A stretch of 64,000 bases of DNA from SZUA-36 sp963727635. GTDB taxonomy: Bacteria; Pseudomonadota; Gammaproteobacteria; Xanthomonadales; SZUA-36. A program made the position numbers and the translations under genes. This document shows, in pieces, positions 19,900 through 28,618 of this stretch. The notes under the pieces were generated by a model. It did no database searches. It had not been told where the DNA came from and was given only the letters and a program-made list of their open reading frames with translations. Positions within the stretch are counted from its first letter, which is position 1. Each line of letters starts with the position of its first letter. The stretch is taken from the NCBI GenBank assembly GCA_963727635.1, contig CAVSHP010000007.1:62001-126000 (forward strand), given 5' to 3'.

Positions 19900-21187
19900 A
19901 TGACAAGCAGCCAGGAATTAATTCAAAGGGCCAGGGTTCATATTCCGGGCGGCGTAAATTCCCCCGTTCGCGCATTTAACGGGGTCGGCGGAGACCCGGT
20001 ATTTTTCGACCGCGCTCTCGGCGCCTGCCTGTACGATGTGGACGGGCGTTCCTACATCGACTACGTCGGTTCGTGGGGCCCGATGATCGCCGGCCACGCG
20101 CAACCCGGCAATCATTGCTGCAGTGCAGAAAGCGGTTAATAAAGGGCTGAGTTTCGGCGCGCCTCTGCGGCGGAAGTCACGATGGCCGAACGCTTGTGCG
20201 ACTGATCGACGCCATGGACATGGTGCGAATGGTCAACTCGGGTACCGAGGCCACCATGAGCGCCATCCGTGTTGCACGTGCGGCAACCGGCCGCGACCGG
20301 ATCATGAAGTTCGAGGGTTGTTACCACGGCCATGCCGACTGTCTTCCTGGTCAAGGCGGGCAGTGGTGCGTTGACACTGGGCGTGCCCAATTCTCCGGGT
20401 GTGCCCCCGGCCTGCGCCGATCTGACGCTGACCCTGCCCTATAACGACCTGGCGGCGGTCGTGCCTGCTTCGCAGAACAGGGTGACGAGATCGCCGCGCT
20501 GATCGTTGAACCGGTAGCCGGCAACATGAACTGCATACCTCCGCTGGACGGATATTTGCAGGGGCTTCGGGAGCTGTGTGACAAACACGGTGTGCCTGTT
20601 GATATTTGACGAGGTCATGACCGGCTTCCGCGTGGCGCTCGGCGGGGCCCAGGCCCTGTACGGCATCACGCCCGACCTGTCGACGTTTGGCAAGGTCATC
20701 GGCGGCGGCATGCCGGTTGGCGCGTTTGGCGGCAAACGCGAATACATGGAACTGGTCGCGCCTTCACGGGCCGGTTTACCAGGCAGGCACGCTTTCGGGC
20801 AATCCCGTGGCGATGGCCGCCGGTCTGGCGACACTCGACCAGATCACGGCGCCGGGGTTTTACGAGGCATTGGGTGAAACAACCCGCATGCTGACCGAAG
20901 GCCTGCAGGCCGAGGCGGATTTCTTTGGTATTCCATTCACCACCACGCGGGTTGGCGGTATGTTTGGCCTGTTTTTCAGCAGCGCGGAGAAAATTGTCAA
21001 TTTCGAACAGGCTGGCGCGGTTGACGTAAATATGTTCAAGCGCTTTTTCCACGCCATGCTGGACGGGGGCGTTTACCTGGCGCCATCCGCATACGAAGCC
21101 GGATTTGTTTCATCCGCACACACCGAGGAGCATATTTCGGCGACGATCAGTGCCGCGCGTGAGGCGCTGCGAACCTGTGTTGACTGA
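19900..21187 (+). CDS. hemL: Glutamate-1-semialdehyde 2,1-aminomutase, heavily frameshifted
   Basis: This PLP enzyme makes 5-aminolevulinate for haem synthesis. The start is MTSSQELIQRARVHIPGGVNSPVRAF. The PLP lysine motif STFGKVIGGGMPVGAFGG and the C-terminal MLDGGVYLAPSAYEAGFVSSAH are clear. Joining the protein requires frame changes near 20110, 20180, 20340, 20460, 20595 and 20770. Intermediate pieces include MVRMVNSGTEATMSAIRVAR, CYHGHADC and GDEIAALIVEPVAGNMNCI. The total length of about 429 aa fits the family. Six breaks in an essential gene argue for poor local sequence quality rather than decay. The neighbouring genes are not haem genes. Confidence 0.93.
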
Positions 21188-21191
21188 TGGT

Positions 21192-22355
21192 TTATGACTG
21201 ATCCGGAGGTTTACGCCGCATCCCGAGACGAAAAAATGGCCGCTCGAACAGGACGTAACTGACGCTGGCAACCAGCACGACCAGCGAAAGTGAAAACAGG
21301 AATTTTGGCAAGCCGTGCAATCCGGCAAAGGCTCCACCAAACAAGAGGCCGGCCTGCTGCAGTACGACAAAATGCCACAGGTAGAGGCTGTAACTGATCA
21401 AACCGAGGAAATAGACCAGCGGGTTTGCAAACAGCAGCCTGCCGATCCGGCTGCCCAGGTAAAGGCTGATGACCATCATGGACAGGGGTAGCCCCAGCGC
21501 CAGCGGTGCGATCACCATGCTCCAGTGTCCCGACCAGTAATAATCGCCGTATGGCAGCACGATCTGCCAGAACCACAGCCAGGTCAGACCGGCTGCCGCC
21601 AGGAACAGGCCGTCGAGTATCCAGGCTGACGGTCGTTTACTGGTATACAGATCCAGCCATTGCACAAGCAGTGCTGCAGATGCACCCAACAGGAACAGCG
21701 GCAGTGATCCGGGTAAATGTGAAGCAGCCAGAAAAACCGCACCTTCCGGCGCTGCGGCAAAATGGTCCGCGCACCAGAGACGGTAAAGCATGCCCAATAG
21801 TATGCCGGCAACCAGGAATACCACCCATCTGGCGGGTCGCATAAAGGTTGCGATGAACGGCAACAGCAAATAAAACGATAATTCAACCGGCAAGGTCCAC
21901 CAGAGCCCTACCATCGGCCGTACAGGATCCCAGCCAATGTTGAAAAACATGAACAGGTGGGCAAGCAGACCGGCTACGTCGAGCGGTTGCCAGGTGATGA
22001 ACCAACTCCCGACCAACAGGATGATCGCCAATTGGGCGTAGTAGGCCGGAAAAACACGCAACAGTCGCCTTTTGTAATACCGCCTGAGTGGTTGCTGGGC
22101 GGTACCGGTCAGGGTGGCGCGCGCGAATGGAAGCGACAACAGGAACCCGCTCAATACGAAAAACAGGTCGACACCGCCAAAGCCAAACCCCAGTGGAAAT
22201 TGCAGGGCCTTGCCGATAACGGGTATGGACAGATCCAGGCGGATGCCCGGGTTGAAATATCCATAATGGAACACGAACACGAACAGTGCGGCTATACCGC
22301 GCAAACCGGTCAGCGAGGCGACATACTGGCGGCCCTGGACAGCGGGACTATTCAA
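21192..22355 (-). CDS. Acyltransferase 3 family membrane protein
   Basis: A 387-aa protein with about ten membrane helices and the family start SLTGLRGIAALFVFVFHYGY, where RG..A...V..FH carries the catalytic histidine. FGGVDLFFVLSGFLLSLPF follows. Such enzymes (OafA/ExoZ type) O-acetylate or otherwise O-acylate surface glycans, lipids or antibiotics. The C-terminus overlaps nothing, and the start overlaps the stop of the upstream SDR gene by 4 nt, so they form a two-gene operon. The frame is intact. The substrate cannot be told. The link with an oxidoreductase suggests a lipid or glycan tailoring unit (inference). Confidence 0.87.
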   Translation of the reverse strand: MNSPAVQGRQYVASLTGLRGIAALFVFVFHYGYFNPGIRLDLSIPVIGKALQFPLGFGFGGVDLFFVLSGFLLSLPFARATLTGTAQQPLRRYYKRRLLRVFPAYYAQLAIILLVGSWFITWQPLDVAGLLAHLFMFFNIGWDPVRPMVGLWWTLPVELSFYLLLPFIATFMRPARWVVFLVAGILLGMLYRLWCADHFAAAPEGAVFLAASHLPGSLPLFLLGASAALLVQWLDLYTSKRPSAWILDGLFLAAAGLTWLWFWQIVLPYGDYYWSGHWSMVIAPLALGLPLSMMVISLYLGSRIGRLLFANPLVYFLGLISYSLYLWHFVVLQQAGLLFGGAFAGLHGLPKFLFSLSLVVLVASVSYVLFERPFFRLGMRRKPPDQS

Positions 22356-23173
22356 TACAGAAAGAGGTCTTTCATCAACGGCCGCCCGGCATTGACCGCA
22401 TACTGGTCAAAGTCCTTGACGCCGAAGGCGCGCAGCACGTCCTCGTCGATAAAAAACCTGCCACTGGTAGTTTTGCTGTCGCTGCAAAGAATCGCGTGCG
22501 CCGCATCCGCCACGATCTCGGGCCGGCGGCAGTTGTCCGGCTTGACGACTTCGCCCAGCAGACTGATCGCGGCGGTATGAATCACCGTGCGGGGCCACAA
22601 GGCGTTGACCGCAACCCCCCGGCTGCGAAATTCGTCAGCCATACCCAGCACGCACATGCTCATGCCGTATTTTGCTATGGTATAGCCCAGGTGATCCTTG
22701 AACCATTGCGGGTCGAGGTTAAGCGGGGGTGACAGGTTGAGTATGTGCGGGTTTTTCGCTTTCAGCAGATAGGGCAAACATGCTTTTGAGCAGGCATAGG
22801 TGCCGCGAACGTTGACCGAGTGCATCAGGTCAAATTTTTTCATGCTTAAATCGATAGTATTCTGCAGGGCAATTGCGCTGGCGTTGTTGATCAGGATATC
22901 CAGACCCTTGAAACGGTCGACGGCCTGGCTGACCGCCTCAAGTATGGCCTGATCATCACGGACATCGAGCTTGACCGGCAATGCATGACCGCCGGCTTGC
23001 TCGATTTCTTCGGCAACCGAATAAATTGTGCCTGGCAGGTTGGCCAGGGGTTTGTCGGACTTGGCGGCAATGATAATATTGGCGCCGTCACGAGCAGCTC
23101 GCAGAGCAATGGCTTTACCGATCCCGCGGGAACCCCCGGTGATAAAAATTGTTTTGTTTTTGAGTGTTTGCAT
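22352..23173 (-). CDS. Short-chain dehydrogenase/reductase, HSDL2-like
   Basis: A 273-aa classical-fold SDR. It has the cofactor loop TGGSRGIGKAIA, DILINNAS, a region LNLSPPLN around the catalytic serine position, and the active-site YTIAKYGMSM (Y-x3-K). The sequence most resembles the hydroxysteroid dehydrogenase-like 2 group (acyl or sterol related, physiological substrate unknown). It overlaps the acyltransferase 3 gene. Divergent to the DedA fusion gene, with an 85-nt spacer. Confidence 0.88.
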   Translation of the reverse strand: MQTLKNKTIFITGGSRGIGKAIALRAARDGANIIIAAKSDKPLANLPGTIYSVAEEIEQAGGHALPVKLDVRDDQAILEAVSQAVDRFKGLDILINNASAIALQNTIDLSMKKFDLMHSVNVRGTYACSKACLPYLLKAKNPHILNLSPPLNLDPQWFKDHLGYTIAKYGMSMCVLGMADEFRSRGVAVNALWPRTVIHTAAISLLGEVVKPDNCRRPEIVADAAHAILCSDSKTTSGRFFIDEDVLRAFGVKDFDQYAVNAGRPLMKDLFLY

Positions 23174-23258
23174 TTACAGGCCCTGCATCAGGCAATTAGC
23201 CGTTCAGTCCCGTATTATAGCTATGAATTGTGCGCAAAGAAGGGCGAGCTGAACCCAA

Positions 23259-25256
23259 TTGGAAACTCACTGGACACAGGAACTGCTTAATTGGATGTCA
23301 GCCAACCCGGGATGGGCTGGATTCTGGGTATTTGTGATGTCTTTTGTCGAGTCACTGGCATTTATCGGCATCCTGGTTCCCGGCATCATTATCCTGTTCG
23401 GCATCGGTGCACTGATCAGTCTTGGCGCCCTGGATGTGTGGCCGATCTGGCTTTGGGGCTCAGTCGGTGCTTTTTTTGGCGATTTCGTCAGCTATGCGAT
23501 CGGCCGGCGCTACCGGAGCCACCTGGCGGAAATCTGGCCGTTTTCTCATTTTCCGCGAATGCTCGAAAGGGGCCGCGACTATTTCAGCGTACACGGCCCC
23601 AAGAGCGTGGTGATCGGTCGTTTTATCGGGCCGCTGCGGCCGGTGATACCGGTCACTGCAGGTATGCTGGGGCTGGCGCCACGCCGGTTTTTGCTGGTCG
23701 ATATCCCGGCCTGTATCGCCTGGACGCCGAGCTACCTGGTCCCCGGAATGTTGTTTGGTGCTTCTCTCGAGGTGGCTTCAGAATACGCGGGCCGGCTGTC
23801 ATTGTTGCTGGTCATTGGCGCGGCGGTGCTGTGGTTGACCTGGTGGGTCATCTGGACGGCCTACGAGTTTCTTGCCAGCCGGTCCGCACGCTGGATGCGG
23901 CACGCGATCCGCTGGTTGCGCCGGCATCCGGTATTCAGACGGGTTGCCGGGCCGCTGCTGGATTCGACCCAGCCAGAGGTGTTATCCATCACCATGATGG
24001 GCCTGCTGCTGGTGCTGATCTTTTGGGCCATCGTGATATTGTTGTTCCTGGCGCCGTTTTCGGCATCGCCACAATCCATCGACCAGGCCGTGCAGGCCTA
24101 TGCACTGACCCTGAGAAATCACATTGCCGACCCACTGATGGTGGCGGTCACGCAGCTATCCCGTCTTTGGGTTCTCATTCCCACGTCCATGGCGGTGCTG
24201 TTGTGGCTGATCGGCGCCGGAAGGCAGAAGGCCGCATTACACTGGTTGGTGGCCATGGGTGGTGGTGTGATACTGCAGATACTGCTCGACTGGTCGTTGC
24301 GCGCGACCCCCCTGATAAGCGAGACGGGTATCAAAGCGCTGCATGTTCCGAGCGCTGCCTTGACCCTGGCAACGGTTGTGCTGGGATATTTCGCCGTAAT
24401 GGTGGCCAGGGAAATCAAGCGCCGCAAACGCAAATGGCCATACGTCATTATCGGCCTGCTACTGTCCCTGTTGGTATTGGCCAGGATTTACCTGGGCCTG
24501 GATTGGTTCAGCGGCGCATTGATGGGTGTGGCCCTCGGTATGGCGTGGACCTTCGTCGTCGGTATCGCCTACCGGCAACGTGCTCTGCGGGCCTTCAATG
24601 GGATGGCGGCGAGCCTGATATTTTTCGGTATGCTGGCTTTGACTTTCGCCTGGCAGGTCGATGAAAACTTTGTAAGAGATATTGCGGCGTTAAAGCTGCC
24701 GTTACCACGCAACGAAATAACCGCGCAGGACTGGTGGCAGAGCGAGTGGCAGATGCTGCCACGTGAGCGCGCCTTCTCGTCTTCCGTTTCTGCGCGTGAA
24801 TTGAATTTTCAATTTGCGGGTGATCCGGCCACGCTTGCACAGGTGCTTGTGCGCCATGGTTGGCAGGAAGCGGAATCGGCCAACTGGCGATGGGCGCTTT
24901 TATCGATGAATCCGGAGGCCACCGAAGCGACGCTTCCACCACTGAAGCGGGATTACCTCGGGCACCCTGATGTCCTTTTATTACAAAGGCTTGGCGGAGA
25001 TCCATACACCCAGGAGACCATTCGTATCTGGGATTCAGGTTTCAGGTTGAAACCGGGTGGCCAGACCTTATACGTGGGCGAGATCAGCACCGAGGCCCTG
25101 GTGCAGAGATTGAAAATTTTCAGTTACTGGCGTGCGATGCCCCCGTTGAAAGGGAGCCTGGAACAATTGCGACATGAGACTGAAGGTTTGCAGACCAGGC
25201 AGGTCGGTGAAGGTCCGTTACTGATCAGGGATCCTCAGTTTTCAGCGGGCTCCTGA
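23259..25256 (+). CDS. DedA - PAP2 phosphatase - LssY C-terminal fusion protein
   Basis: A 665-aa multi-domain membrane protein. Residues about 1-200 are a DedA/SNARE-associated domain (FVESLAFIGILVPG, VIGRFIGPLRPVIPVTAGM). Residues about 240-440 form a PAP2-like helical domain, but the classical SGH motif is altered (GIKALHVPSAALTLATVVLG; LARIYLGLDWFSGALMGVAL gives the R-x(6)-H region as R...LD). The last roughly 200 residues match LssY C-terminal text (ISARELNFQFAGDPATLAQVLV). The start is the TTG at 23259. It may act in phospholipid recycling or undecaprenyl-phosphate turnover. Its 3' end overlaps the convergent Lon-N gene by 22 nt. Confidence 0.85.
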   Translation: METHWTQELLNWMSANPGWAGFWVFVMSFVESLAFIGILVPGIIILFGIGALISLGALDVWPIWLWGSVGAFFGDFVSYAIGRRYRSHLAEIWPFSHFPRMLERGRDYFSVHGPKSVVIGRFIGPLRPVIPVTAGMLGLAPRRFLLVDIPACIAWTPSYLVPGMLFGASLEVASEYAGRLSLLLVIGAAVLWLTWWVIWTAYEFLASRSARWMRHAIRWLRRHPVFRRVAGPLLDSTQPEVLSITMMGLLLVLIFWAIVILLFLAPFSASPQSIDQAVQAYALTLRNHIADPLMVAVTQLSRLWVLIPTSMAVLLWLIGAGRQKAALHWLVAMGGGVILQILLDWSLRATPLISETGIKALHVPSAALTLATVVLGYFAVMVAREIKRRKRKWPYVIIGLLLSLLVLARIYLGLDWFSGALMGVALGMAWTFVVGIAYRQRALRAFNGMAASLIFFGMLALTFAWQVDENFVRDIAALKLPLPRNEITAQDWWQSEWQMLPRERAFSSSVSARELNFQFAGDPATLAQVLVRHGWQEAESANWRWALLSMNPEATEATLPPLKRDYLGHPDVLLLQRLGGDPYTQETIRIWDSGFRLKPGGQTLYVGEISTEALVQRLKIFSYWRAMPPLKGSLEQLRHETEGLQTRQVGEGPLLIRDPQFSAGS

Positions 25257-25834
25257 AACCGGGGCAGCAACTCGACCAGTATTTGCAGACGCTCCAACGG
25301 ATCGCTGATCTGCAGCAATACCTGTTTTTCAAGGTTATCCAGCGGCAATAATTCGGCAAGCCTGTAACCCACCCAGTGCGCGTCCTGCAAGTGCTGTGGC
25401 TGGAAAGTGGGATAATTTTTGCCGAGTTGTTCCATGAAGCGCCCGGTGATCAAGGTCAGGACGGAGTACTCGTCAGGCACATCGACCGCGACAGTCTCAT
25501 CCAGTGTTTCCACCTCGGCCATCAATAGCCCGTTATCCCGCATACGCGTATTCTGAATGATAAATTTTTGCCCGCCATGCGCGGTAATACCGAGCAGGCC
25601 GTCTTCCAGGGTTGAGAAATCACAGATTTTGGCTGTTGTGCCAACTCTCATGTGGTTCGCGGGTAGATTTGTACCTTCCGATTCGCCAATCAGGCAAACG
25701 CCGAAACTGCAGTCCCTGAGACTGCATTCACGCACCATGTCGATATAACGCTGTTCAAATATTCTCAACTTCAGGTAACCGTCGGGAAACAGGACGGTAT
25801 GCAGCGGGAAGAGGGGAATATCGGTGTTGGTCAT
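25235..25834 (-). CDS. LON peptidase substrate-binding domain protein
   Basis: A 199-aa stand-alone Lon N-terminal (ASKHA-free) domain: DIPLFPLHTVLFPDGYLKLRI, FEQRYIDMVRECS, FGVCLIGESEGTNLP and VGTTAKICDF. There is no AAA or protease domain. Such single-domain proteins are common in gammaproteobacteria and their role is unknown. Cereblon-like substrate binding is the only analogy. Translationally coupled to mpl upstream (4-nt overlap). Confidence 0.88.
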   Translation of the reverse strand: MTNTDIPLFPLHTVLFPDGYLKLRIFEQRYIDMVRECSLRDCSFGVCLIGESEGTNLPANHMRVGTTAKICDFSTLEDGLLGITAHGGQKFIIQNTRMRDNGLLMAEVETLDETVAVDVPDEYSVLTLITGRFMEQLGKNYPTFQPQHLQDAHWVGYRLAELLPLDNLEKQVLLQISDPLERLQILVELLPRFQEPAEN

Positions 25835-27189
25835 GTGTTGTTCAGATACTCCGCCAACCTGTGGGGGGCGGCTTCAAAACCGCCGTTGCTCATGAACACG
25901 ACGTGGTCACCGGGGTTAAGGTTGTTCTTGATCTGTTGCAGCATGTCATCCACCCGGGTCACGATCTTGAAGCGTCCCTCGAGCGGCGCCAGCGCAATTT
26001 TCGGGTCCCAGTCTATGCCTTCACCGGCTTTGAGCCAAACGTGGTCGGCAGCCATCAGTGCCGGACCCAGTTCATGTGCGTGGACACCGGCGCGCATCGT
26101 GTTGCTGCGGGGTTCGAGCGCGACCAGGATACGGGCGTTGCCAACCTTGCGCCGCAGACCCTCAAGTGTCAGTCGAATGGCCGTGGGGTGGTGTGCAAAG
26201 TCGTCATAGACCGTGATGTCCTGGGCCTGGGCAATTTTTTCCATGCGGCGTTTCACACCGGTGAATGTTGCCAGCGCCTCGAGCGCCTTGTTGGGCGGCA
26301 CCCCAACGGCAACTGCTGCCGCCAACGCGGTACAGGCGTTCATGGCATTGTGACGGCCGTAATGCGCCCAGCTCAGGGTGCCGACCGTCTTTTGCTGAAA
26401 ACTGAAACGCAATTCACTGGCGTCAGGTTTGATCATTTCGACCTGCCAGTCGTGTTTGCCATCAAGGGAAAACCGTTGCAGCTTGCTCCAGCAGCCACGA
26501 CCGATGACCCTTTCAAGGTTTGCATCCGCGCCGTTGCTGATGATCGTGCCGTTACCGGCAATGGTGCGGATCAGGTGGTGAAACTGGGTCTCGATGGCGG
26601 CGAGGTCGGGAAAGATATCCGCGTGGTCGTATTCCAGGTTGTTCAGGATGGCGACCTGCGGGCGGTAGTGAACAAACTTGGAACGCTTGTCAAAAAAGGC
26701 GGTGTCGTATTCGTCGGCTTCAACCACGAAATAATCCGAACCCTCGCGGGCAGAAACATTGAAATTCAAAGGCACGCCGCCGATCAGAAAACCGGGGTTC
26801 AGTCCCGCATATTCCAGTATCCATGCGAGCATGCTGGAGGTGGTGGTTTTTCCGTGTGTCCCCGCGACCGCCATGACCTTGCGGCCACGCAGGTAATTTT
26901 CACCCAGCCAGCGTGGGCCGGAAGTAAAGTTCAGTCGCTGGTTCAGAACATACTCGACCGCCGGATTACCGCGGCTCAGGGCGTTGCCAATGATGACCAG
27001 GTCCGGCGGGTCAAGCATGGGTTCTTCGCTGTATCCGTCATACAGGACGATGCCTTCGCTCTCCAGCAGCGTGCTCATCGGTGGATAGGTGTGCTGGTCG
27101 GCGCCGGTGACCTGGTGGCCGGCGCGGCTGGCGAGCATGGCCACTCCGCCCATGAATGTACCGCATGCTCCAAGAATATGAATTTTCAT
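25831..27189 (-). CDS. mpl: UDP-N-acetylmuramate:L-alanyl-gamma-D-glutamyl-meso-diaminopimelate ligase
   Basis: A Mur-ligase-fold enzyme of 452 aa, taken from MKIHILGACGTFMGGVAMLA (ATG at 27187-27189). The frame could begin 27 nt further upstream, but this start matches the family. It joins the tripeptide recovered from cell-wall turnover to UDP-MurNAc. The ATP loop is VAGTHGKTTTSSMLA. Other blocks are EADEYDTAFFDKRSKFVHY, NNLEYDHADIFPDL and YDDFAHHPTAIRLTLEGL. The recycling role fits a Gram-negative with DAP peptidoglycan. The operon is mpl then the Lon-N gene. Confidence 0.95.
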   Translation of the reverse strand: MKIHILGACGTFMGGVAMLASRAGHQVTGADQHTYPPMSTLLESEGIVLYDGYSEEPMLDPPDLVIIGNALSRGNPAVEYVLNQRLNFTSGPRWLGENYLRGRKVMAVAGTHGKTTTSSMLAWILEYAGLNPGFLIGGVPLNFNVSAREGSDYFVVEADEYDTAFFDKRSKFVHYRPQVAILNNLEYDHADIFPDLAAIETQFHHLIRTIAGNGTIISNGADANLERVIGRGCWSKLQRFSLDGKHDWQVEMIKPDASELRFSFQQKTVGTLSWAHYGRHNAMNACTALAAAVAVGVPPNKALEALATFTGVKRRMEKIAQAQDITVYDDFAHHPTAIRLTLEGLRRKVGNARILVALEPRSNTMRAGVHAHELGPALMAADHVWLKAGEGIDWDPKIALAPLEGRFKIVTRVDDMLQQIKNNLNPGDHVVFMSNGGFEAAPHRLAEYLNNT

Positions 27190-27240
27190 TCCGTTATTAA
27201 TCTCAATACACTTCAACCGCGGTTGAATCAGGTGATGACA

Positions 27241-27403
27241 AGGGAGCCTCTGATCTATTCATGAACTCGTATCTTGCATCCAAAATGTCCAGCTTCTTCG
27301 TTGCAAATCTTGCCAATAGCTCGCTATTACCTGCGATTCGCGCCTTGAATCTGAACATTTTGAATTGCAATATGCTTCGTCCAGAATAAATCAGAGGCTC
27401 CCT
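27241..27403. mobile_element. Short MITE-like element (163 bp) with inverted ends
   Basis: The left end AGGGAGCCTCTGAT-CTATTC is mirrored at the right by GAATA-AATCAGAGGCTCCCT, about 20-bp terminal inverted repeats with one or two differences. The inside is non-coding. It shares no sequence with the 0.6-kb repeat family in this window, and I see no second copy here. It lies between mpl and a membrane-protein gene. The right-hand inverted repeat supplies the last codons and stop of that gene. Which transposase mobilises it cannot be told. Confidence 0.75.
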
Positions 27404-27894
27404 AGCAAAAATAACATTTCAATCAGGACATAACTCGCCGCCAGTATCAATACGGCGATCAGCATACCCGTTGCAAACGGAACCGATAAGGCCTGGCGGT
27501 AAATGTGTGCGTCAACCAGGAGACTCCAGACAAAAACGCTCAGCCAGACGATCGCCAGCAGCGGTTGGTTTACCGCCGGGTCGGACAACGACAGCAGACC
27601 CCAGCTGACGACATTAAAAAAAATACCTGCCGCCGCCAGCGCGCTCATCGTTTGCGCAAAACGTTCCAGGTGTTTCCGCCAGAAAAGCAGGCCTGTCAGT
27701 ACACCGATTTGCAGACACACTGACAGCAGGCTTTTGGCCGCGGCATTATCATCATCCAATTGCTGGCCGGTGACCAGGTTTTGCACCATGTAAACCGATA
27801 GCAGCAGGATGGTAAGTGACCAGGAGGCGGGCAGGTTTTGTGGCCCACCCCGCAAACGCAACATTTGAGCCAGATTCATGAGCATGGCATTCAT
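27391..27894 (-). CDS. Unrecognised integral membrane protein
   Basis: A 167-aa protein with about five hydrophobic helices: LPASWSLTILLLSVYMVQNL, LLSVCLQIGVLTGLLFW, MSALAAAGIFFNVVSWGLLSL, PLLAIVWLSVFVWSLLV and FATGMLIAVLILAASYVLIEML. I do not recognise a family. Alternative ATG starts exist at MLMNL and MNLAQ a few codons in. The terminal LLGSL and stop are encoded by the inverted repeat of the 27241-27403 element, so the original C-terminus may have been slightly different. It sits between adk and mpl on the same strand. Confidence 0.7.
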   Translation of the reverse strand: MNAMLMNLAQMLRLRGGPQNLPASWSLTILLLSVYMVQNLVTGQQLDDDNAAAKSLLSVCLQIGVLTGLLFWRKHLERFAQTMSALAAAGIFFNVVSWGLLSLSDPAVNQPLLAIVWLSVFVWSLLVDAHIYRQALSVPFATGMLIAVLILAASYVLIEMLFLLGSL

Positions 27895-27950
27895 ACGAAC
27901 ACTGACTGCTTTTTGTATTCAGACGCGATAGGAGATAACCATCCTATCGC

Positions 27951-28529
27951 TCAGGCGGAAACGGAACCCAGGTTTAAAATGCTGAGGATGCGCTGAAAGA
28001 TTTCATCCACGCCGCCTTCGCCAAGCACCCTGGTGAGCAGACCGCGTTGTGCGTAGTAATCCGCCAGGGGTGCGGTTTGCTCCGTATAAACCTGCAGACG
28101 GTTACGCACGGTCTCCTCGGTATCGTCGGCGCGGCCTTCTTCCTTTGCGCGCTTGGCGATACGCTTGATGATGAGCTCCGGTTTGATATCGATCAGGATG
28201 GCCTCATCCACGGGTTGATGCAGACGCTCGAGCAACGTGTCCAACGATCTGGCCTGGGCCAGGTTGCGCGGGTATCCGTCGAGAATAAAACCATTGGCCA
28301 CATCTGCGCGGCTCAGCCTTTCCTCGATCATGTCGGAAATGACATCATCGGGCACCAACTCGCCCTTGTCGGTCAACGCCTTGGCCTTCAGGCCAAGTTC
28401 CGTGCCCCTCTTGGCAGCATTCCGCAGCAGGGCACCGGTGGAAATATGCGGTACGCTCAATCGCTCGACCAGCAGAGCGGCTTGGGTTCCTTTGCCCGAA
28501 CCCGGGGGTCCTAATAATACAATTCGCAT
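27951..28529 (-). CDS. adk: Adenylate kinase, short (LID-less) form
   Basis: A 192-aa P-loop kinase interconverting ATP + AMP and 2 ADP. It has VLLGPPGSGKGTQA, HISTGALLRN, DGYPRN and the arginine-rich RADDTEETVRNRL. It is shorter than the 214-aa enterobacterial type because the LID insertion is reduced to a short loop after KRAKEEG. In a cell that uses pyrophosphate heavily, Adk removes the AMP formed with PPi. It is divergent to the PPi-dependent phosphofructokinase, with an 89-nt spacer. Confidence 0.95.
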   Translation of the reverse strand: MRIVLLGPPGSGKGTQAALLVERLSVPHISTGALLRNAAKRGTELGLKAKALTDKGELVPDDVISDMIEERLSRADVANGFILDGYPRNLAQARSLDTLLERLHQPVDEAILIDIKPELIIKRIAKRAKEEGRADDTEETVRNRLQVYTEQTAPLADYYAQRGLLTRVLGEGGVDEIFQRILSILNLGSVSA

Positions 28530-28618
28530 TGGACGCTTCCAGTCCTCTAAAATAGGCGCTAACGCTAACCTCTCATACCAGTCAAGTCAATGAAGATTGA
28601 AGGCATTTAAGGAAATTT

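Noticed and set aside
23291..24664. 457-aa frame overlapping the DedA fusion gene
   Set aside because: Out-of-frame reading of the fusion gene, with no membrane segments or domains of its own.
25861..27264. 467-aa open frame on the plus strand
   Set aside because: It is antisense to mpl, whose motifs are unmistakable. The plus-strand product has no recognisable domain.
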